Assembly (NCBI GenBank): GCA_035506575.1
Contig: DATJPD010000043.1
Coordinates: 24,693-88,692 of the forward strand
Length of the DNA: 64,000 nt
Reading direction: 5' to 3'
Source: DATJPD01 sp035506575
Lineage (GTDB): Bacteria > Pseudomonadota > Alphaproteobacteria > CACIAM-22H2
The notes under the pieces are model-generated. The model searched no databases and was not told the DNA's origin. It saw only the letters and a program-made list of their open reading frames with translations. This document shows, piece after piece, positions 1 to 10,710 of the stretch (position 1 is the first letter of the stretch; every line of letters begins with the position of its first letter). A program made the position numbers and the translations under genes.

Positions 1-615
1 CACCGCCACCCGGCGCAGCGTCGCGACATAGCCGACGGTGCCCAAGGCCTCAGCTAAGTCCCTGGCAAGACTGCGAATATAGGTGCCTTTGCCGCACATC
101 GTCTCGAGCTCGGCGTGGTCGGAATCGGGCACGGACAGGAGGCTCAGACGGTCGATGCGGACCCGGCGCGGGGCGAGTACCAGCGCCTCGCCCTGGCGCG
201 CCCGCGCATAGGCACGCCGGCCCTCGACCTTGATCGCCGAGAAATCGGGGGGCACCTGGTCGATGTCGCCGGTGAAGCGCGGCAGCATCGCCGCGATGGC
301 GGCCGCCGTGGGGCGCGCGTCACTCGCCGCGACGACCGCCCCTTCGGCATCGTCGGTGGTGCGCCGCTCGCCCCAGCGCACGATGAAGCGATAGGTCTTG
401 GCGCCGGCCATCGCAAAGCCGACGGTCTTCGTCGCCTCCCCCAAGGCGATCGGCAGGACGCCGGTGGCGAGCGGGTCGAGCGTGCCGCCGTGTCCGGCCT
501 TCGCGGCGTTGAACAGGCGCCGCACGGCGGTCACCGCGGCCGCCGAGGAGGTCCCTGCGGGCTTGTCCAGGACGAGCCAGCCGTCGACCTTGTCGCCCTT
601 ACGCCTCCGGGTCAT
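1..615 (-). CDS. truB: tRNA pseudouridine(55) synthase TruB (3' part beyond window)
   Basis: TruB isomerises U55 to pseudouridine in the T-loop of tRNAs. About 205 of roughly 300 residues lie in the window; the C-terminal part runs off the left edge. Reading leftward from an ATG at 615, the protein begins MTRRRKGDKVDGWLVLDKPAG. It carries the catalytic-Asp block GHGGTLDPLATGVLP, then VPPDFSAIKVEGRRAY and CGKGTYIRSLARDL, all TruB signatures. The start overlaps the 3' end of rbfA by 17 nt in another frame, so the two are probably translationally coupled. This is the last visible gene of the rimP-nusA-ylxR-infB-rbfA-truB operon. Confidence 0.95.
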   Translation of the reverse strand, partial: MTRRRKGDKVDGWLVLDKPAGTSSAAAVTAVRRLFNAAKAGHGGTLDPLATGVLPIALGEATKTVGFAMAGAKTYRFIVRWGERRTTDDAEGAVVAASDARPTAAAIAAMLPRFTGDIDQVPPDFSAIKVEGRRAYARARQGEALVLAPRRVRIDRLSLLSVPDSDHAELETMCGKGTYIRSLARDLAEALGTVGYVATLRRVAV

Positions 616-1021
616 CGCGGTCGGACTCGACGTCCCGGCGCACGGCCGGATCGCGCAACGCCTCTTCGATGCGGTGCGCGTAGTCGAACGAGGTGTCGGG
701 CGCGAAGCCCAGCTCGGGCGCCCGGCGCAGCTGCACCGCTTTCACGACCTGCGCGCGCAGGAACGGGGCCGCGCGGTTCAGCGCCTTGACCACGGCCGCG
801 ACGTCGCCGCCGCCGAGCGGCGTCACGAAGACGGTGGCGCGCATCAGATCGGGAGCGACCCGGACCTCGCTGACGGTGATCGACTGGCCGGCCAGGGCCG
901 GATCGCGCAGCTCGCCGCGCCCGAGGATCGAGGCCAGCGCATGACGAATCTCCTCGCCGACGCGCAAGGGGCGCGTCGAGGGCGTGCCGGGATTCTTGGC
1001 CGACGGTTTGCGCCTGGGCAT
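599..1021 (-). CDS. rbfA: 30S ribosome-binding factor RbfA
   Basis: RbfA binds the 30S subunit and helps mature the 5' end of 16S rRNA. The 140-residue product matches the family in length and layout: a basic N-terminus, RVGEEIRHALASIL, then SEVRVAPDLMRATVFVTPLGG and the helix containing RAQVVKAVQLRRAPELGF. The C-terminus is acidic (ESDRDDPEA). It lies between infB (55-nt gap) and truB (17-nt overlap) on the same strand, the usual bacterial arrangement. Confidence 0.95.
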   Translation of the reverse strand: MPRRKPSAKNPGTPSTRPLRVGEEIRHALASILGRGELRDPALAGQSITVSEVRVAPDLMRATVFVTPLGGGDVAAVVKALNRAAPFLRAQVVKAVQLRRAPELGFAPDTSFDYAHRIEEALRDPAVRRDVESDRDDPEA

Positions 1022-1076
1022 GTTCTACCGCCTTCGTCCGTCTACTCAGCGGCGAGGTGCGCGCGCCTGGCTGCGA

Positions 1077-3704
<2,628 letters not shown>

Positions 3705-3728
3705 GCCTATCGGTACCGTCTGTATCTG

Positions 3729-4385
3729 TTACGAATCAAGTTCTGCCTGAGGCCGGGCCGGCTCGCGGAACCCCGACAGGCGCGCGAGGTCGGCCATGAT
3801 CCGACCCGCAAGCGCCCCCGATGCCAACCCCACGTAGCTGACCGCATCGCCGCCGAACGCCGCCCCCAGCTCATCGGACCGCAGCGCACCCGACACCGGC
3901 AGCGAAGTTCCGAGCTTCCGCCGGCCTTCGGACGACGCATCGGATGCCAAGACCAGCGCCCCGCACTTGCCCTGCCGCAGCCATTCGCGCACCCGCTCGA
4001 AGCCGCCCACCGCCTGGCCGGCGCGCCGCGCGAGGCCCAGCCCTTCGACGCACCGCCGCAGCAGGAGCTTTTCGACCTGGTCGGCAAGCCCTGGCTCGGC
4101 TTTCACCGCACGTTTTGCCGCCCGCGCGAATTTGCTGCCCGTGGCGGCCGCCACGACATCGCGGCGCGCCAAGGTCCACAGGCCGCGGCCCGGCAGGCGC
4201 CCGTCGATATCCGGAACGATGGCGCCATCGGGCGACACGACGAACCGCACGAGCTCCGCCCGCGGGCGCTCCTCGCCGGTGACGACGCAACGCCGCCGCG
4301 GTCCGGTCGCCGTGGCGTCCGTCTCGTCCTGCGCCGGCCCGTCCTGCACCGGGCCCTGCGCCTGCGATGGCAGCGCCAAGGTCAT
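3729..4385 (-). CDS. ylxR: YlxR-L7Ae two-domain RNA-binding protein
   Basis: This 218-residue protein joins two small RNA-binding folds. After a disordered Gln/Asp-rich tail, residues about 30-85 are the YlxR (DUF448) domain, recognised by RRRCVVTGEERPRAELVRFV and LPGRGLWTLARRD. Residues about 105-200 resemble the L7Ae/L30e fold (LGLARRAGQAVGGFERV, GALVLASDAS). In Firmicutes these are two adjacent genes (ylxR, ylxQ) between nusA and infB; a single fused protein is common in alphaproteobacteria. The ATG overlaps the nusA stop by 4 nt (ATGA), showing translational coupling. The exact role is unsettled; an RNA-binding role in ribosome assembly or transcription is inferred from context. Confidence 0.9.
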   Translation of the reverse strand: MTLALPSQAQGPVQDGPAQDETDATATGPRRRCVVTGEERPRAELVRFVVSPDGAIVPDIDGRLPGRGLWTLARRDVVAAATGSKFARAAKRAVKAEPGLADQVEKLLLRRCVEGLGLARRAGQAVGGFERVREWLRQGKCGALVLASDASSEGRRKLGTSLPVSGALRSDELGAAFGGDAVSYVGLASGALAGRIMADLARLSGFREPARPQAELDS

Positions 4386-5989
4386 GCCGTCTTGGCCTCG
4401 CTCGACCCTTGGGCCGCGTCCGAGCCTTGGGCCGGCTCGCCGTCCTGGAACCAGTGCGCGCGGGCAGCCATGATGATCGCGTTCGCCTGGGCCTCGTCGA
4501 GCGCGTCCTTGCCGACGATCTCCATGAGCTCGTCGCTCGCCAGGTCGCCCACGTCATCGAGCGTCTTCACGCCCTTCTCGCCGAGCTTCACCAGCATCGC
4601 CGGCGAGAAGCCCTCGAGGCTCGAAACCTCCTCGCTGACGCCGAGCTCGTGATAGCGCTCGGTCAGGCGCTTGTTCTGCGCCTCGATCCAGATCTCGGCG
4701 CGGCTCTTGAGCTCACCCGCGACGGTCTCGTCGAACCCCTCGATGCCGGCCAGCTCGTCGACCGGGACCAGGGCCACGTCCTCGACCTTGGTGAAGCCCT
4801 CGGTCACGAGGAGCCCCGCGATCACGTCGTCGACGTCGAGCGCTTCCACGAACAGCGCCGAACGGGACTTGAACTCCTCCTGGCGGCGCTCGGATTCCTC
4901 GGCCTCGGTCAGGATGTCGATCGCCCAGCCGGTGAGCAGCGAGGCCAGGCGCACGTTCTGGCCGCGGCGGCCGATCGCCAGCGACAGCTGGTCATCGGGC
5001 ACCACCACCTCGATGCGGCGCGCCTCTTCGTCGAGCACGACCTTCGTCACCTCGGCCGGCGCCAGCGCGTTGACGACGAAGGTGGCGGGGTCGGGCGACC
5101 ACGGAATGATGTCGATCTTCTCGCCCTGCAACTCGGCCACGACCGCCTGCACGCGCGAGCCGCGCATGCCGACACAGGCGCCGACCGGATCGATCGAGGA
5201 ATCGTTCGAGATCACCGCGATCTTGGCGCGGCTGCCCGGGTCGCGCGCCACGGCCTTGATCTCGATGATGCCGTCGTAGATCTCCGGCACTTCCTGGGCG
5301 AACAGCTTCGCCATGAACTGCGGATGGGTGCGCGACAGGAAGATCTGGGGCCCCCTCGTCTCCTCGCGCACGTCGTAGATATAGGCGCGCACGCGCTCGG
5401 ACGGCTTGAACAGCTCGCGCGGGATGCACTCGTCGCGGCGGAGGATCGCCTCGGCGCGGCCGAGGTCGACCGTGACGTTGCCGAATTCGACGCGCTTGAC
5501 GAGGCCGTTGACGATCTCTCCCACGCGGTCCTTGTACTCGTTGAACTGCCGCTTGCGCTCGGCCTCGCGCACGCGCTGCACGATCACCTGCTTGGCGGTC
5601 TGGGCCGCGATAAGGCCGAAAAAGATCGGCGGCAGCGGGTCGATGATGAAGTCGCCGAGCTTGGCGTCGGGATTCTTGGCCTGTGCGTCGGCCAGCGGGA
5701 TCTGAGTCGCCTCGTTCTCCACCGGATCGGCGGCCTGGCGGTAGCGCAAGAGCTGGATCTCGCCGTTCTCGCGGTCGATATGCGCGCGGATGTCGTGCTC
5801 GTGGCCGTATTTGGCGCGGCCGGCCTTCTGGATCGCCTGCTCCATCGCCTCGAGGACTTCCTCGCGCTCGATGCTCTTCTCGCGCGCCACCGCGTCGGCG
5901 ACCTGGAGCATCTCGATCTTGTTGTAGGCCGTCAGGCGCTCGAGCTTCGGCTCGGCCTCGGGCTTGGTCTTGCGGCTCGTCTTTGCCAT
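4382..5989 (-). CDS. nusA: Transcription termination/antitermination protein NusA
   Basis: NusA binds RNA polymerase and modulates pausing, termination and antitermination. The chosen ATG at 5989 gives 535 residues. The frame is open further upstream, but that extension would run into rimP and is low-complexity. Seen in order: N-terminal domain (LTAYNKIEMLQVADAVAREK), S1 domain, two KH domains with GMRGSRVQAVVAELQGEKID and IGRRGQNVRLASLLTGW, then acidic repeats near the C-terminus. AAGG lies about 11 nt before the ATG. The gene follows rimP by 10 nt and overlaps ylxR by 4 nt. Confidence 0.96.
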   Translation of the reverse strand: MAKTSRKTKPEAEPKLERLTAYNKIEMLQVADAVAREKSIEREEVLEAMEQAIQKAGRAKYGHEHDIRAHIDRENGEIQLLRYRQAADPVENEATQIPLADAQAKNPDAKLGDFIIDPLPPIFFGLIAAQTAKQVIVQRVREAERKRQFNEYKDRVGEIVNGLVKRVEFGNVTVDLGRAEAILRRDECIPRELFKPSERVRAYIYDVREETRGPQIFLSRTHPQFMAKLFAQEVPEIYDGIIEIKAVARDPGSRAKIAVISNDSSIDPVGACVGMRGSRVQAVVAELQGEKIDIIPWSPDPATFVVNALAPAEVTKVVLDEEARRIEVVVPDDQLSLAIGRRGQNVRLASLLTGWAIDILTEAEESERRQEEFKSRSALFVEALDVDDVIAGLLVTEGFTKVEDVALVPVDELAGIEGFDETVAGELKSRAEIWIEAQNKRLTERYHELGVSEEVSSLEGFSPAMLVKLGEKGVKTLDDVGDLASDELMEIVGKDALDEAQANAIIMAARAHWFQDGEPAQGSDAAQGSSEAKTA

Positions 5990-5999
5990 GGCTTCTACC

Positions 6000-6494
6000 T
6001 TAGTTACGGCCGTTTCGCGCCGCGATGAGCTCGTCGGTGAGCTTGAGCTTCGCGCGCGCGATGTCGGCGATGGGAATTTCGATTTCGGAGGGCGCATCGC
6101 CCTCTTCGAGCGTGATGCGGACGTGGCTGTCGGTCGCGGCGGTGATGCGACCCGAGAAGCGGCGGCGGCCCTCGACCGGCACCCGCGTCTCCAGCTTGGC
6201 CACGTGTCCGAAGAACCGCCGGTAATCCTTCGGCCGCACCAGCGGCCTGTCGATGCCGGGCGAGCTCACCTCGAGCACGTAAGAGGAGGCGATCGGGTCC
6301 TCGACGTCGAGCTTGGCCGAGAGCGCGCGGCTGATCGCCTCGCAATCCTCGACGGTCATGGGCTGGTCGTCGTGGCGCTCGGCCATCACCTGCAGGGTCG
6401 CGCGCGGACCGCCGCTCAGGCGCACGCGCACCAGCGCGTACCCCATGGGGTCGAGCGTCGGCTCGATCAGGTTGGCAAGTCCCGTCTGGTCCAT
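6000..6494 (-). CDS. rimP: Ribosome maturation factor RimP
   Basis: RimP assists 30S assembly. The 164-residue product has the N-terminal alpha/beta domain (EPTLDPMGYALVRVRLSG, VEDCEAISRALSAKLDVED), the strong family block YVLEVSSPGIDRPLVRPKDY and a C-terminal SH3-like domain. It is the first gene of the translation operon. Upstream lie a predicted promoter (6634-6661) and a strong intrinsic hairpin (6563-6590), so expression may depend on read-through. Confidence 0.95.
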   Translation of the reverse strand: MDQTGLANLIEPTLDPMGYALVRVRLSGGPRATLQVMAERHDDQPMTVEDCEAISRALSAKLDVEDPIASSYVLEVSSPGIDRPLVRPKDYRRFFGHVAKLETRVPVEGRRRFSGRITAATDSHVRITLEEGDAPSEIEIPIADIARAKLKLTDELIAARNGRN

Positions 6495-6562
6495 CGGCGA
6501 CCGCTACTCTCCACACCGCTCGTTCTGAAAGGCCCATCCCCGGTCTTTGCGCCCGGGGCAAA

Positions 6563-6590
6563 AAAAAGTGGGCCGTTCGGCCCACTTTTT
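6563..6590 (-). terminator. Intrinsic terminator or attenuator between trmB and rimP
   Basis: A perfect 7-bp GC stem (GTGGGCC at 6568-6574, GGCCCAC at 6579-6585, GTTC loop) is extended by A5/T5 arms. Read on the minus strand it is followed by a run of seven T. It lies 68 nt before the rimP start and downstream of trmB. Because a good sigma-70-like promoter (6634-6661) sits between trmB and this hairpin, it may attenuate the rimP operon as well as end the metK-trmB transcript. Confidence 0.85.
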
Positions 6591-6633
6591 ATTACCGGTC
6601 CAGCCTATTAACTGAACCGCTATGTTGACCTGG

Positions 6634-6661
6634 AATATAGCCAAACCGCGCCGGAATTCAA
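6634..6661 (-). promoter_or_regulatory. Predicted sigma-70 promoter of the rimP operon
   Basis: On the minus strand, TTGAAT (6656-6661) and TATATT (6634-6639) are 16 nt apart, in the only AT-rich stretch between trmB and rimP. Predicted start of transcription is near 6627, leaving a leader of about 130 nt that contains the hairpin at 6563-6590. Confidence 0.5.
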
Positions 6662-6674
6662 GCTGTTTGCGGAC

Positions 6675-7370
6675 TTACGGGGCGCAGGACACGCTGAAAT
6701 AAAGCGGCGCCCGGCCCTGCTCCAGCGCCTTAGTCTCGTACCGCGTGGGAATCCAGTCGGCCGGCCGGTGTCGCGGATCGGCGCCGGGCACGGGCGCAAA
6801 GCGAGGATGGGCGGCCAACTGCTCGCCCACCCAGGCGGCATAGTCCCCATCGTCGGTCGCAACGCGAAGGTCCGCCCCCGGGCTCATGACGCGGGCAAGC
6901 TCGTCGAGAAACGGTGCCGCGACGAGGCGGCGCTTGTGATGACGCGCCTTCGGCCACGGATCGGGGAACAGGACGAACACGCGCGCGATCGACCGCGGCG
7001 CCAATGACGGCAAGAGAAGCCGGATGTCGGCGGGCCACAGGCGCAGATTTTCGAGCCGCGCCGCGCGGACCCGCGCCAGAAGCCCGGCGATGCCGTTGAT
7101 GTAGGTTTCGGCGCCGATGAAGCCGGTCGAGCGATGCGCCTCGGCTTGTGCCGCCAGGTGCTCGCCCGCGCCGAAGCCCACCTCGAGCCACACCGCGTCC
7201 GTCGGACCCACGAACAGGCGGCGCGGATCGAGCGTCTCTCCCGCCGCCGGTGCCGGGATCGCCAGGGCCGGCAGGAGATCCTCGATCAGGGCCGCCCGTC
7301 CGCCGCGCAACGGCCGCCCGCGCCGCCGCCCATAGCTTTGAATAAGGCGGCGCCGCGGTGGGGTATCCAT
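6675..7370 (-). CDS. trmB: tRNA (guanine-N7-)-methyltransferase TrmB
   Basis: TrmB is the SAM-dependent enzyme that makes m7G46 in tRNA. The ATG at 7370 gives 231 residues; the frame is open upstream but would run through the metK terminator hairpin. Seen: an arginine-rich start, a SAM-binding block with WLEVGFGAGEHLAAQAEAH, then VFVLFPDPWPKARHHKRR, the diagnostic TrmB signature, and a C-terminal ETKALEQGRAPLYF. It follows metK by 85 nt. Confidence 0.95.
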   Translation of the reverse strand: MDTPPRRRLIQSYGRRRGRPLRGGRAALIEDLLPALAIPAPAAGETLDPRRLFVGPTDAVWLEVGFGAGEHLAAQAEAHRSTGFIGAETYINGIAGLLARVRAARLENLRLWPADIRLLLPSLAPRSIARVFVLFPDPWPKARHHKRRLVAAPFLDELARVMSPGADLRVATDDGDYAAWVGEQLAAHPRFAPVPGADPRHRPADWIPTRYETKALEQGRAPLYFSVSCAP

Positions 7371-7402
7371 GAGGCTCAGTGTAGCGCAAGCGCGAAACGA
7401 CG

Positions 7403-7434
7403 AGGGGCCCGGCGACGGTCGTCGCCGGGCCCTT
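7403..7434 (-). terminator. Hairpin downstream of metK
   Basis: A perfect 12-bp GC-rich inverted repeat (7405-7416 with 7421-7432, GGTC loop), extendable by about two pairs, sits 22 nt after the metK stop and before trmB. There is no strong T-run after it, so it may be a weak terminator or a 3'-end stabiliser rather than a full stop. Confidence 0.6.
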
Positions 7435-7455
7435 CGATGCTGCCGACGGACGTTC

Positions 7456-8646
7456 TTAGGCGAAGGCCGACTTGAGGTCGCTGACGAGGTCGGTCTTTTC
7501 CCAGGAGAATCCGCCGTCCTTTTCCGCGGCGCGGCCAAAATGGCCGTAGGCGGAGGTGCGGGCGTAGATCGGCTTGTTGAGGCCGAGATGCTCGCGGATG
7601 CCGCGGGGGCTGAGGTTCACGAGCTCCTGCAGGGTCTTGGACAGGCGCTCCTCGTCGACCTTGCCGGTCCCTTGCGTGTCCACATAGACCGACAGCGGCC
7701 GCGACACGCCGATCGCGTAGGCGAGCTGGATCGTGCAGCGGTCGGCAAGGCCGGCCGCCACCACGTTCTTGGCGAGATAACGGGCCGCATAGGCGGCCGA
7801 GCGGTCGACCTTGGTCGGATCCTTGCCCGAGAAGGCGCCGCCGCCGTGCGGGGCCGCACCGCCGTAGGTGTCGACGATGATCTTGCGGCCGGTCAGGCCG
7901 CAATCGCCGTCCGGGCCGCCGACGATGAACTGGCCGGTCGGGTTCACGTAGAAATGCTCTTCGTCGCACATCCAGCCCTCGGGCAGGACCTTCAGCACGT
8001 ACGGCCGCACGATCTCGCGCACGTCGTCCTGGTCGACCTTGGCGCTGTGCTGGGTCGAGACGACGATCGCCGTCGCCCGCACCGGCTTGCCGTTGACGTA
8101 TTGCAGGGTCACCTGGCTCTTGGCGTCCGGCTCCAGGTACTTCTCCTTACCGGAATGCCTCGCCTCGGCCATCAGGCGCAGGATGTTGTGCGAATACTGC
8201 AGCGGCGCCGGCATCAGCTCGGGCGTCTCGTTGCAGGCATAGCCGAACATGATGCCCTGGTCGCCCGCACCCTCGTCCTTGTTGCCCTTGGCATCCACGC
8301 CCATGGCGATGTCGGGCGACTGCGAATGGAGATGGCAGGCGAACTTCGCCGTCTTCCAGTGGAAGCCCTTCTGCTGGTAGCCGATGTCCTTGATCGCCTT
8401 GCGCACCGCCTGCTCGATCTTGGCGGCCTTGACCTTCCCCGACTTCTCCACCAGCGCCTTCGGCCCGCGCACCTCGCCCGCCAGCACGATGCGCTGGGTG
8501 GTCACCATCGTCTCGCAGGCCACGCGCGCATAAGGATCGGCGCCAAGGAACATGTCGACGACCGTATCGGAGATACGGTCCGCCACCTTGTCCGGATGCC
8601 CTTCGGACACCGACTCGCTCGTGAACACGAAATTGCCCTGGCGCAC
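7456..8646 (-). CDS. metK: S-adenosylmethionine synthetase
   Basis: MetK makes S-adenosylmethionine from methionine and ATP. The 396-residue product has the standard N-terminus FTSESVSEGHPDKVADRISD, the ATP-binding stretch GDQGIMFGYACNETPELMP, and GGGAFSGKDPTKVDRSAAY. The start codon is GTG at 8646, supported by GGAGG seven nt upstream and by the lack of any nearby ATG. Its SAM product would serve the TrmB and MiaB methyl and radical chemistry encoded nearby. I could not recognise a SAM riboswitch in the 216 nt upstream. Confidence 0.97.
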   Translation of the reverse strand: MRQGNFVFTSESVSEGHPDKVADRISDTVVDMFLGADPYARVACETMVTTQRIVLAGEVRGPKALVEKSGKVKAAKIEQAVRKAIKDIGYQQKGFHWKTAKFACHLHSQSPDIAMGVDAKGNKDEGAGDQGIMFGYACNETPELMPAPLQYSHNILRLMAEARHSGKEKYLEPDAKSQVTLQYVNGKPVRATAIVVSTQHSAKVDQDDVREIVRPYVLKVLPEGWMCDEEHFYVNPTGQFIVGGPDGDCGLTGRKIIVDTYGGAAPHGGGAFSGKDPTKVDRSAAYAARYLAKNVVAAGLADRCTIQLAYAIGVSRPLSVYVDTQGTGKVDEERLSKTLQELVNLSPRGIREHLGLNKPIYARTSAYGHFGRAAEKDGGFSWEKTDLVSDLKSAFA

Positions 8647-8786
8647 GGTCTATCCTCCGCGAATGTCGTTGTTGGAGCCTGCTGGCTCGGGCGACGACGG
8701 TGAGAGATCATTTGGTGGCGGCGCGGCGGAAGCACCGATGTCGCGCCCGGCGCCACAGCGTCACCCATGCCAAAATTGGCGCGCAC

Positions 8787-8815
8787 CTTGTGGCAAGCTT
8801 TCGGAAGCCCGTCAA
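8787..8815 (-). promoter_or_regulatory. Possible promoter upstream of metK
   Basis: On the minus strand TTGACG (8810-8815) and CACAAG (8787-8792) are 17 nt apart, about 140 nt before the metK GTG. The -35 is good and the -10 is poor, so this is a weak prediction. Confidence 0.25.
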
Positions 8816-8862
8816 CAGCCGTAGTGCCCACGTCGCACATGGGTCCGAGCCCACGCCCGGGT

Positions 8863-9360
8863 TTAGCGGGATTTACGCTCCGCGACGGTCCCAACCGCCG
8901 CCGCCGCCAGCGCCTTCGTCATCTCGAACAGCCGCTTACGGACCTTGGCGTCGGTAATTTTGTAATAGGCCCGGACCAGCTCCAGCGTTTCGCGCTTGGT
9001 CATCGGGTCGGCACCGGCACCCGCGTTGGGGGCCTCGGTTGCGATGCCGAACGCATGCTGCCGTCCGCGGGCGGCGACGTCGGATCCCATCTCCTCGAAG
9101 AAATACGAGACCGGCACGTCGAGCACGCGGGCCAGCTCGAACATGCGCGAGGAGCCGACGCGATTGGTCCCGCGCTCGTATTTCTGCACCTGCTGGAACG
9201 TCAAGCCGATCGCCTCGCCGAGCTTCTGCTGGCTCATGCCCAGGAGCGTGCGGCGGAGGCGGATGCGCGCGCCGACATGGATATCGATGGGGTTCGGCTT
9301 GCCGGTCGGGGACCGGCCGCGGCCGCGGCCGCGGCCGCGGATTGCTGTTGTCGTCGCCAT
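8863..9360 (-). CDS. Xre/Cro-CI family transcriptional regulator
   Basis: The 165-residue product is a DNA-binding regulator of unknown targets. The ATG at 9360 is chosen because GAGGAGG precedes it closely. Residues 1-25 are an Arg-Gly tail (GRGRGRGR). A helix-turn-helix follows at about 30-85 (GARIRLRRTLLGMSQQKLGEAIG, FQQVQKYERGTNRVGSSRMFELARVLDVPVSYFFEEM), then a C-terminal helical domain (ETLELVRAYYKITDAKVRKRLFEM). A gene of this type between lnt and metK is a regular part of the alphaproteobacterial cluster, which suggests a link to methionine/SAM control, but this is inference. Confidence 0.9.
   Translation of the reverse strand: MATTTAIRGRGRGRGRSPTGKPNPIDIHVGARIRLRRTLLGMSQQKLGEAIGLTFQQVQKYERGTNRVGSSRMFELARVLDVPVSYFFEEMGSDVAARGRQHAFGIATEAPNAGAGADPMTKRETLELVRAYYKITDAKVRKRLFEMTKALAAAAVGTVAERKSR
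9315..9340. repeat. GGCCGC hexanucleotide run
   Basis: Just over four head-to-tail GGCCGC units lie inside the 5' end of the Xre gene, encoding the alternating Arg-Gly tail. Tracts of this kind can expand or contract by slippage in 6-nt steps without breaking the frame. Confidence 0.85.
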
Positions 9361-9753
9361 TGCACCTCCTCGGAGATTTCGCCGTGCCAGCGTCATCTGT
9401 CCAAACGCCGGGCGAACAGGAGACGGAGCGTCAGGCCGGATATGAACTCCCCGATCTGCAATTCCTGCCGCGGACGTCCCGCCATGGGACAGCCGGGCGA
9501 CGAATGCAGTGGCAGCAGACTCATTCGCAAGGCTCTCGTTCCTTATTCACACCACTGACCTATTCAAACCACCGACGCCCGGCGGGCTGGATGCGTCGTT
9601 GCGTTGCCGGCCACGCCGGAGCATTCCGAGCGGCGCCAATAGACCATTTGGTCAAACCCACAGTGGCACAACTCGGTCTGGTTGAAAATGTCGGGAACGC
9701 ATATAGCTCGTCAACCGCATAAAAGCGACTATTAAAGACTTAAATTTAGGTCA
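9361..9753. other. 393-nt gap between lysR and the Xre gene
   Basis: No convincing gene. It should hold the Xre promoter, but I could not pick one with confidence. A 12-nt palindrome GACCATTTGGTC lies at 9642-9653, and the stretch 9700-9760 is AT-rich next to the lysR stop. A 38-codon plus-strand frame (9442-9558) with a CxxC is present but unsupported. Confidence 0.5.
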
Positions 9754-10680
9754 TTAAGAGGCCGTAGGTTTGCGCTGAATGGCCTGAAATTCGGCCTTGA
9801 TGCGGTCGACAAAGGCGAGGGCCGCGACCGAGAGCTTGCGGCCGCGGCGCACGCTGCACCAGAGCCTCTGCGGCTTGACGACCGAATCGCGAATGCGGAC
9901 GAACGCAACGTCAGGCCCGCGCTCCTCGCGCAGCGGCACGAGGTACTCGTTCACGATGGCAAGCCCGAGGCCGACCTGTGCTGCACTGCGCATCAGCTCA
10001 TACGAGTCGGTGGTGAGCACGATCTTGGGTTTGCCGCGAAGCTTGGAAAAGACGCGGTCGTAGACGTCACGCGCGCCGCTGATCCCATAGTCAGGCACGA
10101 TGAGCGGGTAGTCCGCGATTTCCGCGAGACGCACCCAGCTCCGCGTGGCGAGCGGATGGCCGGCGCTCATCATGAGGTACCGCGCGCGTTCGAGCGAGGC
10201 CATGACCTCCATCGTGACCGGAAGATTGGCGTGATACAGCAGGGCTATCTCGATCTCGTCGGCGAGCGCCATCTCGATCGTGCGCGAGGTGGCGGCGACC
10301 AGCACGCGAAATGATATACGCGGGTATGCGGCGTGGAAGCGGGAGAGAAACTGCGGCAGGAACTCGCGGCTGAAGGTCTCGGGCACGCCCAGCACGATGT
10401 TGCCGGCGCGCAGGCCGCGAAGAGCTTCGATCTCGTAGCGGGCGCGCTCGACCTCGTCCATCGCGGCCCGGCCGTAGCGGACGAGGACCTGCCCGGCCGC
10501 CGTCAGCCGCAGCCGGCTGCGCCCACGGCTCCGCTCGAACAGCGGCGCATGCAGATCCGCCTCGAGCAGAGAGATCTGCCGGTTGACCGCCGAGGCCGCG
10601 ACACGCAGGGAATCGGCGGCGCGGCGGAACGAGCCGGCCTCGGCGACTTCGAGGAAGTAGCGGAGGGCGTTCGGGTTCAT
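9754..10680 (-). CDS. LysR family transcriptional regulator
   Basis: A typical 308-residue LTTR. Residues 1-60 are the winged helix (ALRYFLEVAEAGSFRRAADSL, AVNRQISLLEADLHAPLFER). From about residue 90 there is a periplasmic-binding-like effector domain (GNIVLGVPETFSREFLPQFL). Ligand and targets are unknown; no divergent metabolic gene is beside it. It sits 30 nt after lnt on the same strand, between two genes (lnt and the Xre gene) that are normally adjacent in alphaproteobacteria, so it looks inserted. No good ribosome-binding site precedes the ATG. Confidence 0.92.
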   Translation of the reverse strand: MNPNALRYFLEVAEAGSFRRAADSLRVAASAVNRQISLLEADLHAPLFERSRGRSRLRLTAAGQVLVRYGRAAMDEVERARYEIEALRGLRAGNIVLGVPETFSREFLPQFLSRFHAAYPRISFRVLVAATSRTIEMALADEIEIALLYHANLPVTMEVMASLERARYLMMSAGHPLATRSWVRLAEIADYPLIVPDYGISGARDVYDRVFSKLRGKPKIVLTTDSYELMRSAAQVGLGLAIVNEYLVPLREERGPDVAFVRIRDSVVKPQRLWCSVRRGRKLSVAALAFVDRIKAEFQAIQRKPTAS

Positions 10681-10710
10681 GGCGGACGGGCGGGGCTGCC
10701 GGAGTACGGC

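Noticed and set aside
8647..8862. SAM riboswitch upstream of metK
   Set aside because: I looked for SAM-II or SAM/SAH-type stems and could not build a convincing structure or find the conserved core.
9442..9558. 38-codon plus-strand frame with CxxC in the gap upstream of the Xre gene
   Set aside because: Ribosome-binding site poorly spaced, no homology recognised, and it lies where the Xre promoter should be.
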